NCBI GenBank assembly: GCA_035041965.1
Contig: JAPYMA010001294.1
Location: 37,613-101,612 of the forward strand
From: Anisakis pegreffii
Taxonomy: Eukaryota > Nematoda > Chromadorea > Rhabditida > Anisakidae
Direction: 5' to 3'
DNA length: 64,000 nt
Shown piece after piece: positions 1 to 14,253 of this stretch. Both the position numbers and the translations under genes were made by a program. Position 1 is the stretch's first letter. Every line of letters starts with the position of its first letter. The notes beneath the pieces were generated by a model. The model ran no database searches. It was given only the letters and a program-made list of their open reading frames with translations, and was not told the DNA's origin.

Positions 1-518
1 TTCTGAATGATTGCATATCTGATGTGTTTTTTTTTCGAATATTAATGATGGCTGGAGGCGATTGAACAAAAACAAACGTTTCTTTTCGATTATAAACAGA
101 AATTAGTCGCTTTTAGATAGAACCATTAGCAAACGATGGAATATTCGAAATGCCTTCATCATTCACTCATAATTTCTGATAGCTATAATCAGTTCATTTC
201 TTCTTGTTGTGAGCGTCTTCCGCATTCATGCCGTTTATTACCGTATTTTTGCATGCCTTCTCAAAACAGTTCTAGTTCTTGCTTGCTCTTATTAGTATGT
301 TTCTGTATTGTTAATTACCCCTTACGATAGTAAATTACGAACCACTGATGCATTGTGTGTTTGATTTTTAGTTTGTAGTAGTAGTTATGCATCGTGATGT
401 TTGGATACTCATTATCTTCACTGATTGATGTTGAATCGCCTTCTATCCGAGTTTTTTTTCTCAATTACTTTATGAAGCACTGTTGTTCGGGTTCCGGTCG
501 GTTAACTTGGAATTTCAG

Positions 519-1826
519 AAGATGCTGCAAAGCAGCTCGCCGAAATTAAATTCAAACTTCAAGAATCAGAACGCGAGAACACGAACTATCAAGGAAATGT
601 AAGAGCTACACTTATTTTTATTCCTTGAACATTTCATTCAACAATTCAGTCGACTCCTGAATAATATTAGTTCTGAACCTTAAAGAAGTTATCGATTTCA
701 CAAATAAACGATTTATTTAAATTGAAATGAATCATCCTGCGATAATCCATTCTGTAGCTAAGCAAAAGAAAGATTGCTTTCGCTAAAGGTGATGAACTGG
801 GTTCACCACTGCCTCCGTATGTTCGTTGAATATTGAAAGTTCCGCCCTGAATCTGCTTAACTAGCAATCTGTAGTTGAATGCGTATGTTTCTTGTTCTGA
901 ACAATGTAAATGAACTCTGTTCGACTAATTTGTAACTTGAATGCAGACAATTCGATTGGAAGGCCAACTGAAAAGGTTCAAAACGAGTGCAGAACAGGCT
1001 GAAAAACAGTTAACCGAATTGAAATCTCAAAACCGTCAACTAAAAAAAGATGTTAGTTTGAAATTCAAATGTTATCTTCTAGACGTTATTTCGAAATTTA
1101 TAAAAGATAATGTCGGCTTTTCTTTTCTTTGATTCATCCAATAAATCGTCTTCAATATTAAATATTAAAGTTGTATGAATTTCAACGAAAGGGAATTCAT
1201 TAAATTAAAACAGCACAGTGTAAGTGGAGACAAATGCTTTCAGCAGATGGTCTTTAATTATAAGTGCGCCACATCTCTGCTGATTCTAATATCGTGATCA
1301 AGAATCAAGAATTGAATAATTGGTGATACATGATACAGATAAAATTGAAGCGTCTCTGATGTTTTCATTCGTCCATGAATTGCGTTTATTTCCAGTTCGA
1401 TGTTTCGATTGATGTAACACCTAATTCGTGTTATATGAGGGCACTGACACTAGTTATCCTCCAAGCCACAAACGTGATTCATTCGTTTATCTGTATTCAG
1501 TGTCATCTTCTCGAAAGCATTTTCCTGATCACGAATTTATCGAAATTTATGATAGTTATTCGCTTTGTTTTTGTCGTAATTTGTCAGAGTTATAGAGACC
1601 TAGATTCCAGTGCTATCGGGGAATAACTTCAGAACCGATGATGATTTAGTTCCTCTGAAGTTTGGTTGAAATTTGACTTATTACATCTCTTATTATAACA
1701 ACGGAAAACAAAACGTTTCAGCTACGCGATAGAGAGAATGCGCTCGATGAGGCAAAAGAAACGAATCGTCATCTGCAGAATCGTTTAGAGAAATTACGCT
1801 TTTCGAGCTCAAGGAAAGCGCAGTGA
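519..1826 (+). CDS. LRRFIP1/2-like coiled-coil protein, C-terminal exons (partial)
   Basis: Three exons join in phase: 519-598, 947-1051 and 1722-1826 (TGA). The acceptors are aatttcag, atgcag and gtttcag; the donors are gtaaga and gttagt. The encoded ~95 residues are a continuous charged coiled coil with motifs [27 protein letters not shown] and [13 protein letters not shown]. These match the C-terminal end of LRRFIP1/LRRFIP2 (flightless-I interacting proteins), where a RLE.Q.KR.KT.AE..EK segment is followed by TNSHL.KRLEK just before the stop. In animals this family binds Flightless-I and works in actin-linked and innate or Wnt signalling. The beginning of the gene lies left of the window or in exons of bases 1-518 that I could not identify. 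I am fairly sure of the family but cannot say whether it corresponds to LRRFIP1 or LRRFIP2. Confidence 0.8.
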
Positions 1827-4800
1827 TTACGTTATTTCTCATCATATTTTTTCAGTTTTTGTTCGTTTCTCATTCAAATTGTCTGTGTTCATTTCTCGCA
1901 TCGTCATCGCTGTCTTTTACAATTCGTTTTGCAAAGTATTCAATAACATAGTTTCTAAATAGAATCAAATCTTTTATTCAATTGTATTTTATTTATTTGT
2001 TTTTTTTTTGTACAGGAGATGCGTTAGTCGGCATTGATTCAGTCGTGTCACTGACGACTGTTATGCTTGCTTTTTTATCTCACCATGAGAAAGATAAAAT
2101 GGCTTTACTTGATTCGTTGATTCGTTCGTTTCGAAATGGTATCTAAATTCTCATTTGATTTTCAATTTCACCGGATTTGATTGATGATTATCGGATTCTC
2201 TTAAAAAGAAACGAATCGATCATTATTAGAGCGCTCGCTGAACATATCCAGTTCAGCTTATTAATTTCTCTCGTTTTTTTTTTTCCAATGTTCGTATAAT
2301 TATTTCTTTTACGATGACCAGTCGCTTTACCTTTGTAGAAACCCCTAAAAATTATCACTGTTTGTCAGATGGCAGAAGGAAATATCGTATTACTGTAATA
2401 TATTCTACTGTTAGTATCTTTTCGGTACGCTTGAAGCTGCTTACACCAGCATACAATGCTTTCGTTTAATTTTGAGGCAAATTAGTGCGAACTAGGTAAA
2501 CTGATAAATAATTCAATGGAGTAGAGAAAGACGACTGTAAAAGAACTAATGATATTTGAATGATTCCATAGTTAATCTTCTCTCTTTCGCTTATTACGAA
2601 TCACCTTAAAAGTGCCATTTAGATTATTAATTGCTTATGTTGTTTTAATATTCGCATGTATGTTGATTATTTTGCATGCTTGTTTGTCGTTTTAAAAATG
2701 CACTTAATGACTTTGTCTCGTTCTTAACAATAATCAGTCTTCAGTTCAATTATCGAAAAATTATTCAGCGTTTTTTTTTTGTTGAATGCAATTTTGTACG
2801 TGCGTTGTTTCATTCGCCTTCATCTTTTCAAATATTACGCTCGTGAGAGAAATTCATAAATTTTATCTTTGATATTCTCAATATGCATCTGAAGGTGTTT
2901 TTAAATAGTTTAGCGAATATGTAATCATTGCGGTTGTCATTTTTCTACGATGATCGTTTTCGTACTAACAACTTTACTGTTTTACGCCTTTTTATGCTTT
3001 CATCGTTTATAATTTATACAGTAACTTTTCTTGGTCTTTTCAGTCTGCTGCTTCTATCATCGCTTCTTTCAGTTTTAAGACTTTGTTTGGTTTCTTCTTG
3101 AAATTTTCTGGTCTCCTTTTGTGTGTGTGTGTGCTTTTTTTGTATTTATTCATCTCTATTTTGTACATGTTATCACGAATCATGTTTTCCCGACAGTTCG
3201 CATTATTTACTTCGATCGACCGTTTTGGTGATGATCACTGTTTGGTATTTTGAGAAATTTACCGTTTGAAAATATTCATTCAAATATTATCGTTTCAAAA
3301 GAATCGTTTTCAATGGGCAATTTAATATCTGCGTTGTTACTCAAGGAATTCAGATAGGTATGCCGCATAATCTCACATATTCCACTGATCATCTCAAAAT
3401 TGGTTCCTCTTTTCGTTATAGGTTTGTATCGAATGAGGAAGAGTGATATGCTCCCATTCGACATAAAAGTGACTCATATGCGAACTCAATCATGCGGGAA
3501 GTTTCAGTGAATGGCTTTCGTTTGCCAATAATTATTCCATTATCCACCAAAGCAGTTTTGTCGGTCGTTAATTCAAGAATGCCGTCCTAAGTAGATATAA
3601 GTTTGCCTTCGGAAAACATAATAATTGTAAACCACGAGAGACTAGTTAGGGGTTATGCGCTCTAAGTTCATTATTTCAAACGAGTTCGGCATGTAATGAA
3701 ATGTTAGCCACATTATTTCCTTGCCAATTCAGCTTTTTAGTCGCGTGTTCGTCATAATGGAATGATGATAATCATTCGGAAATTGCATAATGAATTTGTA
3801 ATCATCACAGCACATCACTCCAAGAAAGAGGATACGTATGAGCAAGCATTTAAGTGTTTCCATAATATGTCATTTTATGTGGCTCAGGAATATCCAGTTG
3901 CTCATAAAAAGTGCAGTATTGTTTTTGAGATATAAAACACATTGTTGTGAAAGGTTTCAGCGATGTAATGCTGCAGAATGCAGAGAATCTTTTGAAATAC
4001 AAATCTCCTAAAGAGATAGAAGAAGATAAAGCATTCGTTATGGTAAATTGACTTCAATGAACGGAAATGCTCTTGTAGGAAAGAAGCAAATAATGCACAA
4101 TAAGAACTGTTCAGTTAGTTTAAGCACTAATAATTGCATAATATTGTATTCAGTTTCTCTATGATGAGTATTTGCTTTATAACGCTTTATGTGAAGTGGA
4201 ATTGTTCCCGTGAGTGAATGATATCATCAGATTTTATTGCATTTTAGGATAGCTGAAAGGACGTTCATGTACAAGATGAACAAAATGTATTAGTGCAGTG
4301 AGTTGAGAGATCTGCTTAAGAAATGTGCAATAATCAATCGATTGTTTTTGTTCAGTTTTTGCTTTATAAAAAAGAATATCTTCTAATGTTTTCTCATTCA
4401 CTCAAGAGAATTATTTTAAAGGTGAAAGTTGATAGTGAATGTCACTAAAATTGTTGACGAATTCAGAATTTTCGAGAAGAAATGATTTCTTATTATTACT
4501 TTTCACTGGAATTTTCATATTTGCGATACCATAAATTGTATATCATTTCACTGTGTTCTGTTGTTGAATTATTTTCAACTTTTTTGCTCATTGATGTCAT
4601 TAGCTAATACTGCAGTGTGACAAAAAATTACACAAAGATGAGGATACCATTTTCTAGGGCAATTTTATACGTAAAATCTAGCAGTCAATTTTGTTCTCAC
4701 CACTGTGTATACCTTTTAGTGCAAATGATCGCCGGAATCCGGCGGAACATTGTCAAAAAACATTAATTGCACTGCCTGAAAGAGTTGACTTTTCAGCCAT

Positions 4801-5839
4801 ACGCCAAGCTAAAGAATAAGATGTCTACTGGATACAACCTGATATCCAAAATCCAAATCTAGTATCAGACTTTTCCATCAATCGCCAATCTTCTGTGAAA
4901 ACTAGTTAAATGCGTGATACACCAAATGGAAACTCGCGTATCATACTGTTACTAACAGGCAGCTGAACAATCTCGCTCAATTATGAACGCGCAATGTGGC
5001 AAAGCTAAATGAAAAATGAAAACAGCGCCGGAGGAGTGTGACAGAGCTAGGAATAATGAAGAGAGTCGGCAAAAGGTGAACGTGGCAGTAGATGATTTCT
5101 TCGTTAGGTTCGGACATGGTTTTCGTGGTTGGAGAAATGATTACTAGCCTCGAAAAACTTTTCCTGGAGTAGTAGTGTAACCATCGGTGATGGGGAGGAC
5201 GAAACTCGTTCTCGCATTTTTCATATCAGATTAAGCATATTTTACAGCTTGCGTAAGATCGAAAAATCGACTTTTCGGGAAGTGAATTTCATGCTTGTTG
5301 ACCATTTTCCGAAATTTCACGATTACTCACAAGAAAAGGTGGTATATGGCAATGAAAGATACGTTCTTTTCCTGATTTTCATAATAAATTGCTCGAGAAA
5401 ATATTATTTTCATCTTTGTGTGATTTTTATCTCACATTAAACAATTTCAACGTAGTATTGGTGTGCTATATTTATTGATAGTACTATTGTTGTTACTATA
5501 TAGTGACTATTTTGTAAATGTCTTGATGGTAATTGCTAAGACAACTCTAGGATTCAATTATGACAATCGTGTTGAGTTGAGTTTTGTCATGAAATATCTG
5601 TTATATGAATTAGTTGCGAGAAAGGGCGGAGGCTGGCTCGCTGATTGGATGGTTTCGAGGAGGCGTCAGAGGACCGCCTAAGGCAACTAAAGGCGTGAGG
5701 TGCGCTGATGTGTTTTGTTTGATTTGTGTACTCCACCACAGCTGTACGCATTTCCGGTGACCGTTTTCGAGTATCCTCCTAGTCTGTATATCGTATCCAG
5801 CATAGAGCAAATACCAGTCTTCAACAGATCCAATTGAAA
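1827..5839. other. Intergenic, no gene recognised
   Basis: AT-rich sequence between the LRRFIP-like stop and pdf-1. Open frames here are short, lack good splice-site pairs and show no recognisable protein. A short (GT)n run lies at about 3119-3132. It probably holds the 3' UTR of the upstream gene and the pdf-1 promoter, but no specific element can be named. Confidence 0.5.
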
Positions 5840-8800
5840 ATGCCTTCACTGAGTGCAATCCTTATCTCGTTATCACTACTTATTTTTGTTCAAACAACAC
5901 CACTCATCTATACACCCAAACAGGTATCATTTCATTTCCGTCAATTTGTTCCATCCTAAATTTCCAAAAATAAAGAAATTCAATCGGACGAGCGTTCTCT
6001 CGGGAAAGTGCATAGGAGTTTATCGAAACAACACCCTCAGAACCATTCCAAGTCAATTAATATAACCGTGCATTCGTGTATCTCTCCTATTTACTTGCGC
6101 AGTAGAAAGCTCTGAATCGTTCTTTAATCATGGAATCGAGCGATGAAGTCAGGCAAACCAGTCTACAGAAACATGAATAGTAAACTTTAGTAATCGTTAT
6201 TAAACTTGTAGATGCTCAAATTCTTTTCTTTATGTACAGCGCTCATTTGATTGATTGGCTTGTGTGTGTGTGTTTTTTTTTAATGTACAAGTTCATCAAA
6301 TTATTGTAGTCCGAAATTTTGTTAGAATTTTGTTGCTATTTTTGGTTATACAGTATAATAAATTTGTGCTATTCGGTTTTGTTGGACTCAGTCTTGCAAT
6401 TTGAAGACATTATGTGTAGTTGTAGGAACATTGTGGATAGCTCTGCTCGAATTAGTGTTTTTTGTTATTTCAGCGTTGCACAGTGAATAAGAACAGTACC
6501 TATAGATGGACTTATTAGGGATGAATGCGAAATTGAACTGAAATAAAAAATCTGAAAATAAGATTTTGTGAGGACACAATTCACGTGGGACTACAGATGC
6601 ATTTGTCGGAAGTGCATTGTATGCATTAGAACAGTGGCATTCTTGTGAGTAGAGCACTTTCTTTTATTAATTTATCTGTTCATTACGTATGAACACATTA
6701 GCGATACGGTAATTACTTTAAATCTATGCTGACAAAATCGGATTGCATCTGATAATATCGAAACTGAGACAGCATATTCTTGTCCTAGCGACGCCTATTT
6801 CTGCACCATGTATGATTCGGTACCACGCCTCAAGCGGTTCTTCGTTATTGGAGATGTGGAGGCAAATTTTGGCATTGTTATCACTGCTTAAACGCAATTG
6901 ATGAGTCTGATGGTTCAGTCATTTTCAACATTTTGTGAGATCGGAAGATGAAAAACAGTCTTTCATTGTGGAACAAACTTACGGTGCTTGGCTACTCATA
7001 ATGAGATAACTTCGTATTCATTGAACAATTATGTGGGACTTAAGGTTGTAACTTTCGAGACTTTAGAAGAGGAGGTAATGGTATTCATATTTATGGGTTA
7101 CTTTAGATAATATATGGTTTTGTGGATGTGACTGCAGTGCATCGCTTGCGACGTCAGAGCGGTAATATTAAAGTTTATGATAGCTACCTAACGTTTCGTT
7201 TATTATACGATCGAAATAATAATTGAATGAACCTCAATAAATAAGACGAGACATGAGGTTATTTCGTATCAATACAAATCTGAAAAGGGAAAAAATGAAT
7301 GAAATAAATTGGATCGGAAATTGCAAGTAAATATTTTTATTTTCAAACAAAAGGTAAACGACATTGATTGTGAAAACAATGATGATTAAAATAGGCTCAA
7401 TATAATCATTAATTACAGCAAAATCATGAATTTTCAGCATCTCTTAATGATAAGAGATATTATCTGAAGATCAGATATGCTGTCGTTCAATCATTTGAAA
7501 TATTGCGTTTACTTAACATGAGTGATAATTTTAAATATGGTAAAACGATAGTCAAGATAAAGTAAACCGTCTATAACTTGTACTGCTTCGTAACGTTTAT
7601 CTTTCCCACAGTTGCTGCTTCATTTGATATTTCAACCGATCATTATCCCACAGTTGATGCTCATTCGTTCTAAAAAGTTCTCAAAAGACATTTTTTTCGG
7701 GTCATCGCTGACTGTGAGTTTTGATGTGGTGGTGTTTTTGTCGCACTGGTTGTGGTTTCGGTTGGCAATAATAATCTTACTTTGCCATACTGGAGAATGT
7801 TTTCCACCAGAAGTATAAACAATTCATGAGCAGCTTGCTACAAACGGTTAAGTGCTCCGATATTCGCATTGTTTGAAATCAATTTTCCTGGTTGACTTAC
7901 TTTTTATATCAGTGAATCTGATTTAGAATGATTTAAATGAAGCAATTTTCATGTGAATATGATCTAATTAAGGATATTGCTAAAGAATCCTCTTTCCCTA
8001 AAGTATTTACTGAGTGTTACTTACATCCGATTGGAATGTCATTCAAATCATTAGCCTTTGTTGAAGATTCCTTCTGTTGAAATAAGTAGTCCTTTCATAA
8101 CAAAACTTACTCATCCTGACTGATTCTGACCGTAGTAGGGTGCACTCTTTACAATTAGTATTTCAAATCTCATTAAGAAATCATCTTAATGTTATAATAT
8201 CCCACTGAGCTGATAATTAACATTATTATGTTTACTATGTTGAGACCGGGAATGAATGATATGTCCTCATTTACGTTGATAGTGTTATTATTATTATTAT
8301 TATTAAAGTGGTTACATGCGAATTCATCATTCTTGCGTTTCGTCATAAAGTTTACTGGCAGATTTTGATTTATTCAATGTTATCGGTCAAAACTTGGGCT
8401 CGTACTCGAAAGAATTCCAGGAATAATATGAAAATTTGATGAAGAGTAACGTCGGAAAGTGATCATTGAGAAACAAGCATTAAATATAAATGTTAACACT
8501 CATATCAGCTTTTTGTAGTAACAACCAACTTCATACCACAGAACAAATTATCTCCGGCACGGATTTCTGATTCAGTCAATTTCATGAAATAATTAGCATA
8601 TATGAAGTGATACTGAGTACAACATTTTCTAACTGATAGTGAGTGTAGAAGACAAGCAGATCATGCGAATGGAAAACATTCTTCGGTTTCTGATAATAAT
8701 TCGAGTCGTCTAAGTTCTCAGTTACATATAGGGTTTCTTTTTATATCAACTATTCTCTTGTTTCAATTTCAGGTTGAATTACTATTCACATTGTTAAAAG

Positions 8801-11566
8801 TTAGCTGAAAAATTTCTCAACGAACTGAGTGGTGCAGGGCTCTTTTCGAGTTTTAATACGGCACTGTTTCGTTGCTGACGTGTTTCATTCGAACAACGAT
8901 AATGTAGGAATGTTTTCCTGCGAAAATGCTCCTTCATTATCGCCCACATAGCTATCGTTTCATCCTTTTCTGAGGTTGTTAGGCATCCACATGAAAGGTG
9001 GCAATCCCACTGGACTATGCTCACGGCGAGGCTAACACTTTGTAACGTAAACAGAACTTGTGAATGTGCGTAATAAATGAATGTTCTAAATGCATAAATA
9101 AAATATCTTATGATGATGAGCACGTTCGGTCATAAACTTACCCACTTAAACTAGTGATCTCGCAAAGCTTTCGAAAATGCATTCACTTGAGAAAAAAATC
9201 ACGCAAAACTATGGAAACTCGGAATATAATCATTTTAAGAATTCTGGTGGTGATCTGGCGTTCATTAGTGTAGATATATGCAACTAGGATGTTCATTTTC
9301 AAAGATCACTTGTTTTGTGTGGAACATAAACTGCGAAAGTAGGTAATTATTTATGACGAGCACATTCGGCAGTCTTGTTGTCATGAGAACGAAGTGATAT
9401 TGGCACTGGGGCTGGCAACCAGTAATGGGGGCTCGCGAATAAACGAACAAAACGCGAGTTAAATTTTTATTCAGCTCGTGCTGGCATGCGTGAGCAATGA
9501 GTGAGTAGGTCAAAAATTCGTGAGCGTATGAGGACCTCAAAAATTTCTTCTTTAGTGATGAGCGAGAAGCATCTTTTTGTGTAAGATGGCATCATTGTAA
9601 GGCACCACTTTGCATCACACGCGTTTTTTGATCATTGCTTATTCGATGATGGGGATACACGAGCATGTGAGTGAAGGTTTTGCTTGGAACGTGAATAGTT
9701 AATGGCTAGGTCGAAGATCGATCATCGATGAGTTCGGTAACTATAAGCGAGCAACACCTTTTATGGGCAAACGTCATCGCAGTTCGTAAGGTATCATATA
9801 TCTTCATAGGTGAAACGAGCACCATTAGGTGTGCCTAGAATGAAAGTATTTTTGTTTCTGATTATCGACACGAATATATTCAGCAGTCATCAGCTGCAGT
9901 CTAATCTCATCACAAACATCCGGTTGATAAAAAATTTTTGACCACTTTCATTCTTCTGAATCACTCATCTTCAGCTCGCCATGCTTGAATAAACAAAAAG
10001 AAATCATATTGTATTAGTGGGCATTAGAATAACGTGTTTTTTTTTTGAAATTTCCTTCCAATCCGTCCGTTTGAATGTACAATTTGAATATTGGCAAATT
10101 GTGCAATAAAATCTGAGATGCATTGAAAAATCAAAAATTCAACCGAACATTCGTTATGAACATTGTCGCTTCGGTGACTAATCTAATTCTTCACATGCAA
10201 TGAGCCACAACTGGAAGCTTGGAGTGTTCTTCTTTGCTGAGTTACTGAATGAATTCTGAAAGGTACTATCACACTAGGGCTGGCAACACCAATACATTAG
10301 CATGACAGAGTTCAAAATGAATGCTGATGAATTTCTTTCAGTGAAAGGCAGAAGTTATGGATGCCTTGCTATGCAGCAATATGCATGCTGATATAGGTAA
10401 TTCTGAAAAATTCCTCTCAGCAGTTTCATCTAGATCTCATTTGGAAGGAGTCCGAAATGTGTTCCAATCATTCGCGAGAATTTTTTTAAAATGAAACTAG
10501 CTAGATATTTCACTAGCGGATGAGAAGTTATTCATCTCTCTGCAACACTTATTTCGAGTAAGATGATGATAACACTTTTGCAAGTTTGTTGTCATCAACT
10601 CCGCATCGTTGTTACTGATGCATCTAAGGATGAGTGCTGAATGCAATGGTAGCAACAATTGAATGCTACTCGTTATCACCGCCATAAAATTGTATCTTCC
10701 TTCTATTTGATCACATTTGCAAGAAATCGAATTGCTGAATTTCTTCCAAGATCGGATGGTAAATGATTGCAATCTATCCGTCATGTTGAGCTAAACTATT
10801 AAGTAACGTCACTATTGGGCTTCTATTCAAAAAAAAAACAACTGAAAAACAGTGGAAGCTTGAAAAATGAATTGTTCAAGCAGCACTTAGTGTACAATAA
10901 ATAGATATGAGACTCTATGTACAAACTTTAGAAATAAATGCAAAGGTATATGAAAAATGAAACTAATTAGCGAATTTATTCCCATAAGTAAAGATTGTAT
11001 TCACAAATATGCACGATTAACACCATAACATACGGCATGAATCACAACAAATTTGATTGATTATACATAAAAACAAATTAATCCATTTCAACTCGTTAAT
11101 GCATCCGGTCTGAGTTGTAGTTGTTAGTCTGAATGGAAAAACTTCGATTGCTCCCAATGCGCACATGATATTTCTTTCTTGGCATAGCACTAAAATGCGA
11201 GAGACATGACTCTTGCCAGACATTGGCAAGCCGATGTCACTTGGTGTCACTTCAAACGATTATGCACTTGTTCGTAATTTTTACTAATAGTCAAAGTTAA
11301 GTGTGAAGAAAGATGTTATTTGAATTTGTCATTTTTTCACAGTTACTAGAATAAGCATCAGAACTGAGTATGTATTTCATGAATTTCAGTTTGACGATAT
11401 TGGCGATTTGTTGTTAGCGAAGCGTAGTAATGCTGAGTTGATCAACGGTCTGATTGGAATGGATCTGAATAAGTTATCAGCGATCGGTAAAAGGTCAAAT
11501 GCTGAACTCATCAACGGTCTGCTGGGTATGAATCTCAATCGATTATCGTCTGCTGGACGCAGATAG
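5840..11566 (+). CDS. pdf-1: PDF-1 neuropeptide precursor (pigment-dispersing factor)
   Basis: Two exons, 5840-5923 and 11390-11566 (TAG), both phase 0, give an 86-residue precursor. Exon 1 is a signal peptide (start MPSLSAILISLSLLIF, then QTTPLIY) and ends at donor gtatca. Exon 2 follows acceptor atttcag and holds a short spacer ending in KR, then two related peptides. Both begin SNAELINGL; the first ends LSAIG before KR, and the second ends LSSAG before RR and the stop. The order signal, KR, PDF-1a, GKR, PDF-1b, GRR is that of nematode pdf-1. Gly before the dibasic sites predicts C-terminal amidation. In C. elegans these peptides activate the PDFR-1 GPCR and control locomotion and arousal. 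The 5.47-kb intron is unusually long; I saw no convincing middle exon, but a small one cannot be excluded. Confidence 0.93.
8286..8306. repeat. (TTA)n microsatellite in the pdf-1 intron
   Basis: A short run of about six TTA units, visible directly. It is ordinary intronic simple sequence. Confidence 0.8.
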
Positions 11567-14253
11567 CGCAAACTTGTGCTGGTGAAACTCTTATTTATTT
11601 TTCAACACTTTTCTAGGTTAATTCCACTGATTATTACTCACTTGTTCGATTAATCATTTCTTTCCTTTCATTTGCTTGATTCTCTTTTCATAGGTTCAAT
11701 GCAGAATTTGTTCATAATGTATTCTTATAGTGCTGCGTGAATGTTCAAAAACTGTTGAGTCGGAGTCAGTTAGGAAAGAAATATCTTTATGATTGTTCAA
11801 TATGATAATTTTCAATGCTCATGAAGCTCGTATATTCGATAATGTAGTCACTGAGCAGCTGAACGATCTAAGTCAAGAAGATTCGTTTGACAACTTTATA
11901 TTTAAACGGCGTGAAAAAAGCCAACTGACGGAAAGAATTGTTAAAATTTGAATTCAGATTGATTCTTCTGAACCAAGATTCAAATTTAAGCTGAATTATG
12001 CAATTGTGCAGTTTATTAAAACAATCAGTCAGATATGATTCACTTCCAAACTGAGGATTATCAACTGATCTCATGAATTCATGTTCCACAAAAACATGGC
12101 CCATTAGTTTTTATGGTCAAAAAAAACAAATCCACTCCAGTCAATTCTAGTGTTATCCATTATATTGAGTAATGCTTTCACTGAACAGCAGGAGGTCGTT
12201 CTAATTTAATGCCTATAAAGCATGCATCATTCGGTGGTGCGGAATCAATGGAACTGTGATTGATACTAGCGTTGCACACCACCACCAAATGATGCTATCT
12301 ATTCAAATGAGCTAGTCATTCGATTTTGCATGCATGCGATAGCAATAAAACAAACGCTCAATATAATCATTATTAATTATTCTTTCACTGCAACATTTTG
12401 ATATGATCCTAACAGATGAGAAATCAAGGTACAAAAATAGACTTTTATGCGAAAACAAATGATGAAGATGAATTTTCTTAACATGACAGAACAAAATTTA
12501 TCATTATTGGATGAAAATGTACTCTTTTACAGGTGTACCAACGCGAAATTATTCAGTGGCAAATGAAATGGTAGAAGAATGTTTATTCATTGTCAACTGA
12601 GACGTCGTTAACGATCATTTGAATATTATTTCTAAATGGAAATAACAACGACAATCACTACGATTTGTTCAATTGTATATTCTGTGGTTGAAGAACGCTA
12701 ATAAATGAAATTTTTATTTATTTATTTTGTTGTCGCCGAATCCTATGTTACATCAACCATTTTTATCAATTCATTCAGTTCAAATCGATAATTCACTATT
12801 CAATCGACCGTGTTTTCATAGACTTTCAGTGATTTTACGTAATTCAGAATGTAATATGTGTTGCAATAAGAAGCGAAATGAATTATCCTTCCAGAGGACG
12901 TGAATAAATTTTTCGTGATGTTCATATCGTCTGGCGTATTGAATGACAACTTGAACATTTGCGCATAGACTTATCTTTAAAAATTCGCCCTTTAAGGTCA
13001 AGAAAAGTGCATGATTGATACCTTCATAAAAATGGAAATCCAAGATTTCGATAAGACGATTAGGAATTAACTCTTCCTCAAAAGGCTTTTGGAGAACCGA
13101 TCACAAAATCTAATGAATGCTTTATAGGTGAGATGAAGTAAGAGAAAATGAAGAAAGAAAAAAGTTTAAAAAATCGCGAGGTAGGAAAATGCAGCGACGT
13201 TTGAGTGGATGAGCAACAGAAATAAATGACCGCAGCTGATAATGTTGGACCTGTTTAGAATGTTTCTTGTTGCAAAATTTTTATTGATATCATTTTTAAA
13301 TTTTTTAGTTGAGGTGGAAAGTTATGAGATTGCCGACAAATTAACTTCTGAACTGCTAAACTACCCTCTTTTAACTGAACTGCATCAATTACTATCAACA
13401 AGTCACAAAAGTTGATGAAATGACCGAAAACTGAACTGAACGAAACACTTTAGTGTAATTTGCGCTACCGTATTAGTTGCCAATTGATGAATAAAATGAG
13501 AAATTAAAATTGCGGGACAAAGCTCTGGAATATCAAGGTGCTAATAGTAAGATGATCCCTTCAAAATGTATTGCTGGAAGCAAAATTTTCAGAGGTTCTA
13601 AAATCACATCAGTTCTAAAATTACCATCGAGAGGTATGTTCTGGCCCCATTACCTCACAAAGAACACCAAGAGAATTCTCAGCCACCGTTCATAAGGACG
13701 TATAAGATTGTAGTGAATGTTGCTTCAGTTATGAATATGATGAGCCAAATTAAAAATTGTATTTTGAGAAGCGATCTTCATCAAACAATAAATCCAAAAA
13801 TTTCCAAGTTACAATTTCGCCAAGTGATCATTCAGTCCCATAAATCACATATTATAAATTTTCATAAATACCATGTAATAAATTTTATTTAGCGATTAAT
13901 CTTATGTGGTATATGTGGAATGTGATTACGTATGTAGATACATCAGAATGATAAATGATATATCGGATGTTTACAAATGTCACATGGAGATGAGTCATTG
14001 AAGTGTCTCAGAAAGTATTAGAGAAAAGGAAAACGTTCATTAAATAGCCTATTGCGAGGATGTTCAATAGACATAAACGAATAGATTTGCTCATTAGATA
14101 GTCCCAATGGCCTCATAGTATAACCAGAAATAACTTAATCATCCACATTTGGCTCCAGTTATTCAGTAAAGCTCCCCCCCCCTCCCCATTCCCTATTCAT
14201 CATACTCTGCCATCATTTCGAGTATTCAGTGGTATCATTGTAACAATCCCAAA
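11567..14253. other. Intergenic between pdf-1 and the tetraspan gene
   Basis: Downstream flank of pdf-1 and upstream flank of the tetraspan gene. No coding exon was recognised. The one structured item is an imperfect hairpin at 12224-12295 (listed separately). A C-rich run lies at about 14172-14186, roughly 70 bases before the next start codon. Confidence 0.5.
12224..12295. other. 72-nt imperfect hairpin
   Basis: The left arm starts GCATCATTCGGTGGT. The right arm, read on the other strand, starts GCATCATTTGGTGGT, so 14 of 15 outer positions pair. An inner ATCAAT/ATTGAT stem closes a short loop. The two stems are separated by an asymmetric internal loop. The size is like a microRNA precursor or a very small foldback element; the sequence alone cannot decide which. 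Confidence 0.4.

Noticed and set aside
8794..9123. 109-codon minus-strand open frame within the pdf-1 intron
   Set aside because: Composition is not convincing, no family resemblance, and no plausible promoter or exon partner was seen.
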